NCBI GenBank assembly: GCA_027924585.1
Contig: BSBM01000386.1
Coordinates: 4,054,001 to 4,118,000, forward strand
Length of the DNA: 64,000 nucleotides
DNA from: Larix kaempferi
Lineage: Eukaryota > Streptophyta > Pinopsida > Pinales > Pinaceae
Direction of reading: 5' to 3'
The position numbers and the translations under genes are program-made. This document shows, piece by piece, positions 63,280 through 64,000 of the stretch. The stretch's first letter is position 1. The number at the start of each line of letters is the position of its first letter. The notes beneath the pieces are model-generated. The model was not told the origin of the DNA. It did no database searches and was given only the letters and a program-made list of their open reading frames with translations.

Positions 63280-64000
63280 CTAGCGAGCAGCGTCTTCTTG
63301 AACAAGGACCCCTGACACAGCGTGGTCGAATGCCGAGACGTAAAGGATGAAGTCATGAGAGAAATCCGGAGGGGAGATCAAAGGGGCTTGTGTGAGAGAT
63401 TTTTTAAGGGCTTCGAATGCAACTTGCGCTTGGTCGTCCCACACAAAGGGGATTTGAGTACAAAGCAGACATAAGAAACCATGAACTGTGGTGGCATAAT
63501 CAGGAATGAAGCAGCAGAGGAAATTAGATTTCCCCTGTAAGCTCTGTAGTTGTCGGAGCATACGTGGTGTGGGAAGGTCTAATATGGCTTGAACTTTGAG
63601 GGGGTCTACAGTGATTCCTTTGTGGGAAACAATGAAACCTAACAACCGGCCTGTCGGAATGCAAAAGACACACTTGAGTGGGTTCAATCGGATCTGATAC
63701 TTACGACAACGCAACAAAACTTGCCGGAGGTCATTGAGGTGGTCGGATTGTTTCTTGGAATGTGCTGTAAGATTGTCAAGATAGACTAATAGGATATGGA
63801 CCAAGTCGTGGAAACAATAGGTCATGGCCTGCTGGAAGGTGGCACCAACATTTTTAAGGCCGAAAGGCATGACACGATAGGAAAAGTTGCCCCATGGGGT
63901 GGTAAAGGCAGTCTTGTATTGATCTTCTTTGCGGATATGAATCTGGTTGTATCCAGAGCAACCGTCCATGAAGGATAGGACTTCATGCCCCGCACATGCA
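63280..64000 (-). pseudogene. Reverse transcriptase of element B (cut by the window edge)
   Basis: The open stretch 63969-63280 starts inside RT: MDGCSGYNQIHIRKEDQYKT, TPWGNFSYRVMPFGLKNVGA, VYLDNL (catalytic second Asp changed to Asn), CRKYQIRLNPLKCVF, LLGFIVSHKGITVDP, then the start of RNase H (DFILYVSAFDHAVSGVLVQE with the Asp kept). The frame is free of stops over 230 codons, better preserved than A, but YLDN would abolish activity. The N-terminal part is beyond position 64000. Confidence 0.88.

Larger units (their letters stand above)
34558..64000 (-). mobile_element. Element B: second copy of the A-family gypsy element, interrupted by D and cut by the right edge
   Basis: The 3' LTR is at 34558-35312, the 3' non-coding region at 35325-37292, and then, after copia D (37293-61199, TSD GGACA on both sides), B resumes at 61205 with the rest of the 3' region and pol up to the middle of RT at the window end. 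Order and orientation match A. B lacks the roughly 3-kb block of A (about 12560-15540) that holds the PMD ORF and the second RNase H. The 5' half is outside the window. Confidence 0.92.

Noticed and set aside
1-64000. Host protein-coding genes, tRNA or rRNA genes
   Set aside because: Every coding signal belongs to a retrotransposon family, and no tRNA cloverleaf or rRNA block was noticed. A tRNAscan-SE run would be decisive.

Overview
This is a piece of a large, repeat-rich land-plant nuclear genome. Essentially every base belongs to LTR retrotransposons inserted into one another. I found no host gene, tRNA, rRNA or bacterial-type feature. The evidence is plant-type Ty1/copia and Ty3/gypsy (Tat-like and chromovirus-like) proteins, initiator-Met-tRNA primer sites, TATAAATA boxes in the LTRs and a plant mobile domain. 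The species cannot be fixed from the sequence; a large-genome seed plant (perhaps a gymnosperm) or fern is plausible.

Nesting, read from LTR ends and target-site duplications (TSDs). The oldest layer is a + strand Tat-like gypsy element, T1. It is visible at 4608-9383 (leader, ORF1), 25001-29979 (gag, protease, extra RNase H, RT, RNase H) and 34286-34557 (start of integrase). T1 is broken by four insertions. (1) C, a - strand copia derivative, runs from before the window to 4607 and carries a 280-bp TRIM element in its LTR. (2) A, a complete - strand gypsy, spans 9384-25000 (TSD CCTGG/CCTAG). (3) G, a 4.3-kb internally deleted - strand chromovirus-like gypsy, spans 29980-34285 (TSD TAGAG). 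(4) B, a second copy of the A family, runs from 34558 past the right edge.

B is interrupted by D, a - strand copia at 37293-61199 (605-bp LTRs, TSD GGACA). D is interrupted between its integrase and RT regions by N at 41229-57772 (813-bp LTR, TSD CTTCA), a small element with one gag-like ORF. N is interrupted by P, a + strand copia derivative at 43328-50748 (603-bp LTRs, TSD ACAAG), and by M, its relative in the opposite orientation (50890-57614). The chain T1 > B > D > N > P or M is five levels deep. My hand-counted LTR divergence follows the nesting: D 29/605, N 3/158, P 7/603.

The most interesting biology is in the non-autonomous elements. C, P and M share an architecture of LTR, long leader with ACGT-core (ABRE-like) boxes, a conserved non-coding spacer where gag and integrase should be, and a short RT/RNase H remnant. 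P and M then have 2 kb or more of minisatellites before the polypurine tract; C is cut by the window edge before that region. D keeps nearly intact gag, protease, integrase and RT and could be the kind of element that mobilises them. Element A has its extra RNase H downstream of integrase, an antisense plant-mobile-domain ORF, and two zinc knuckles between protease and RT.
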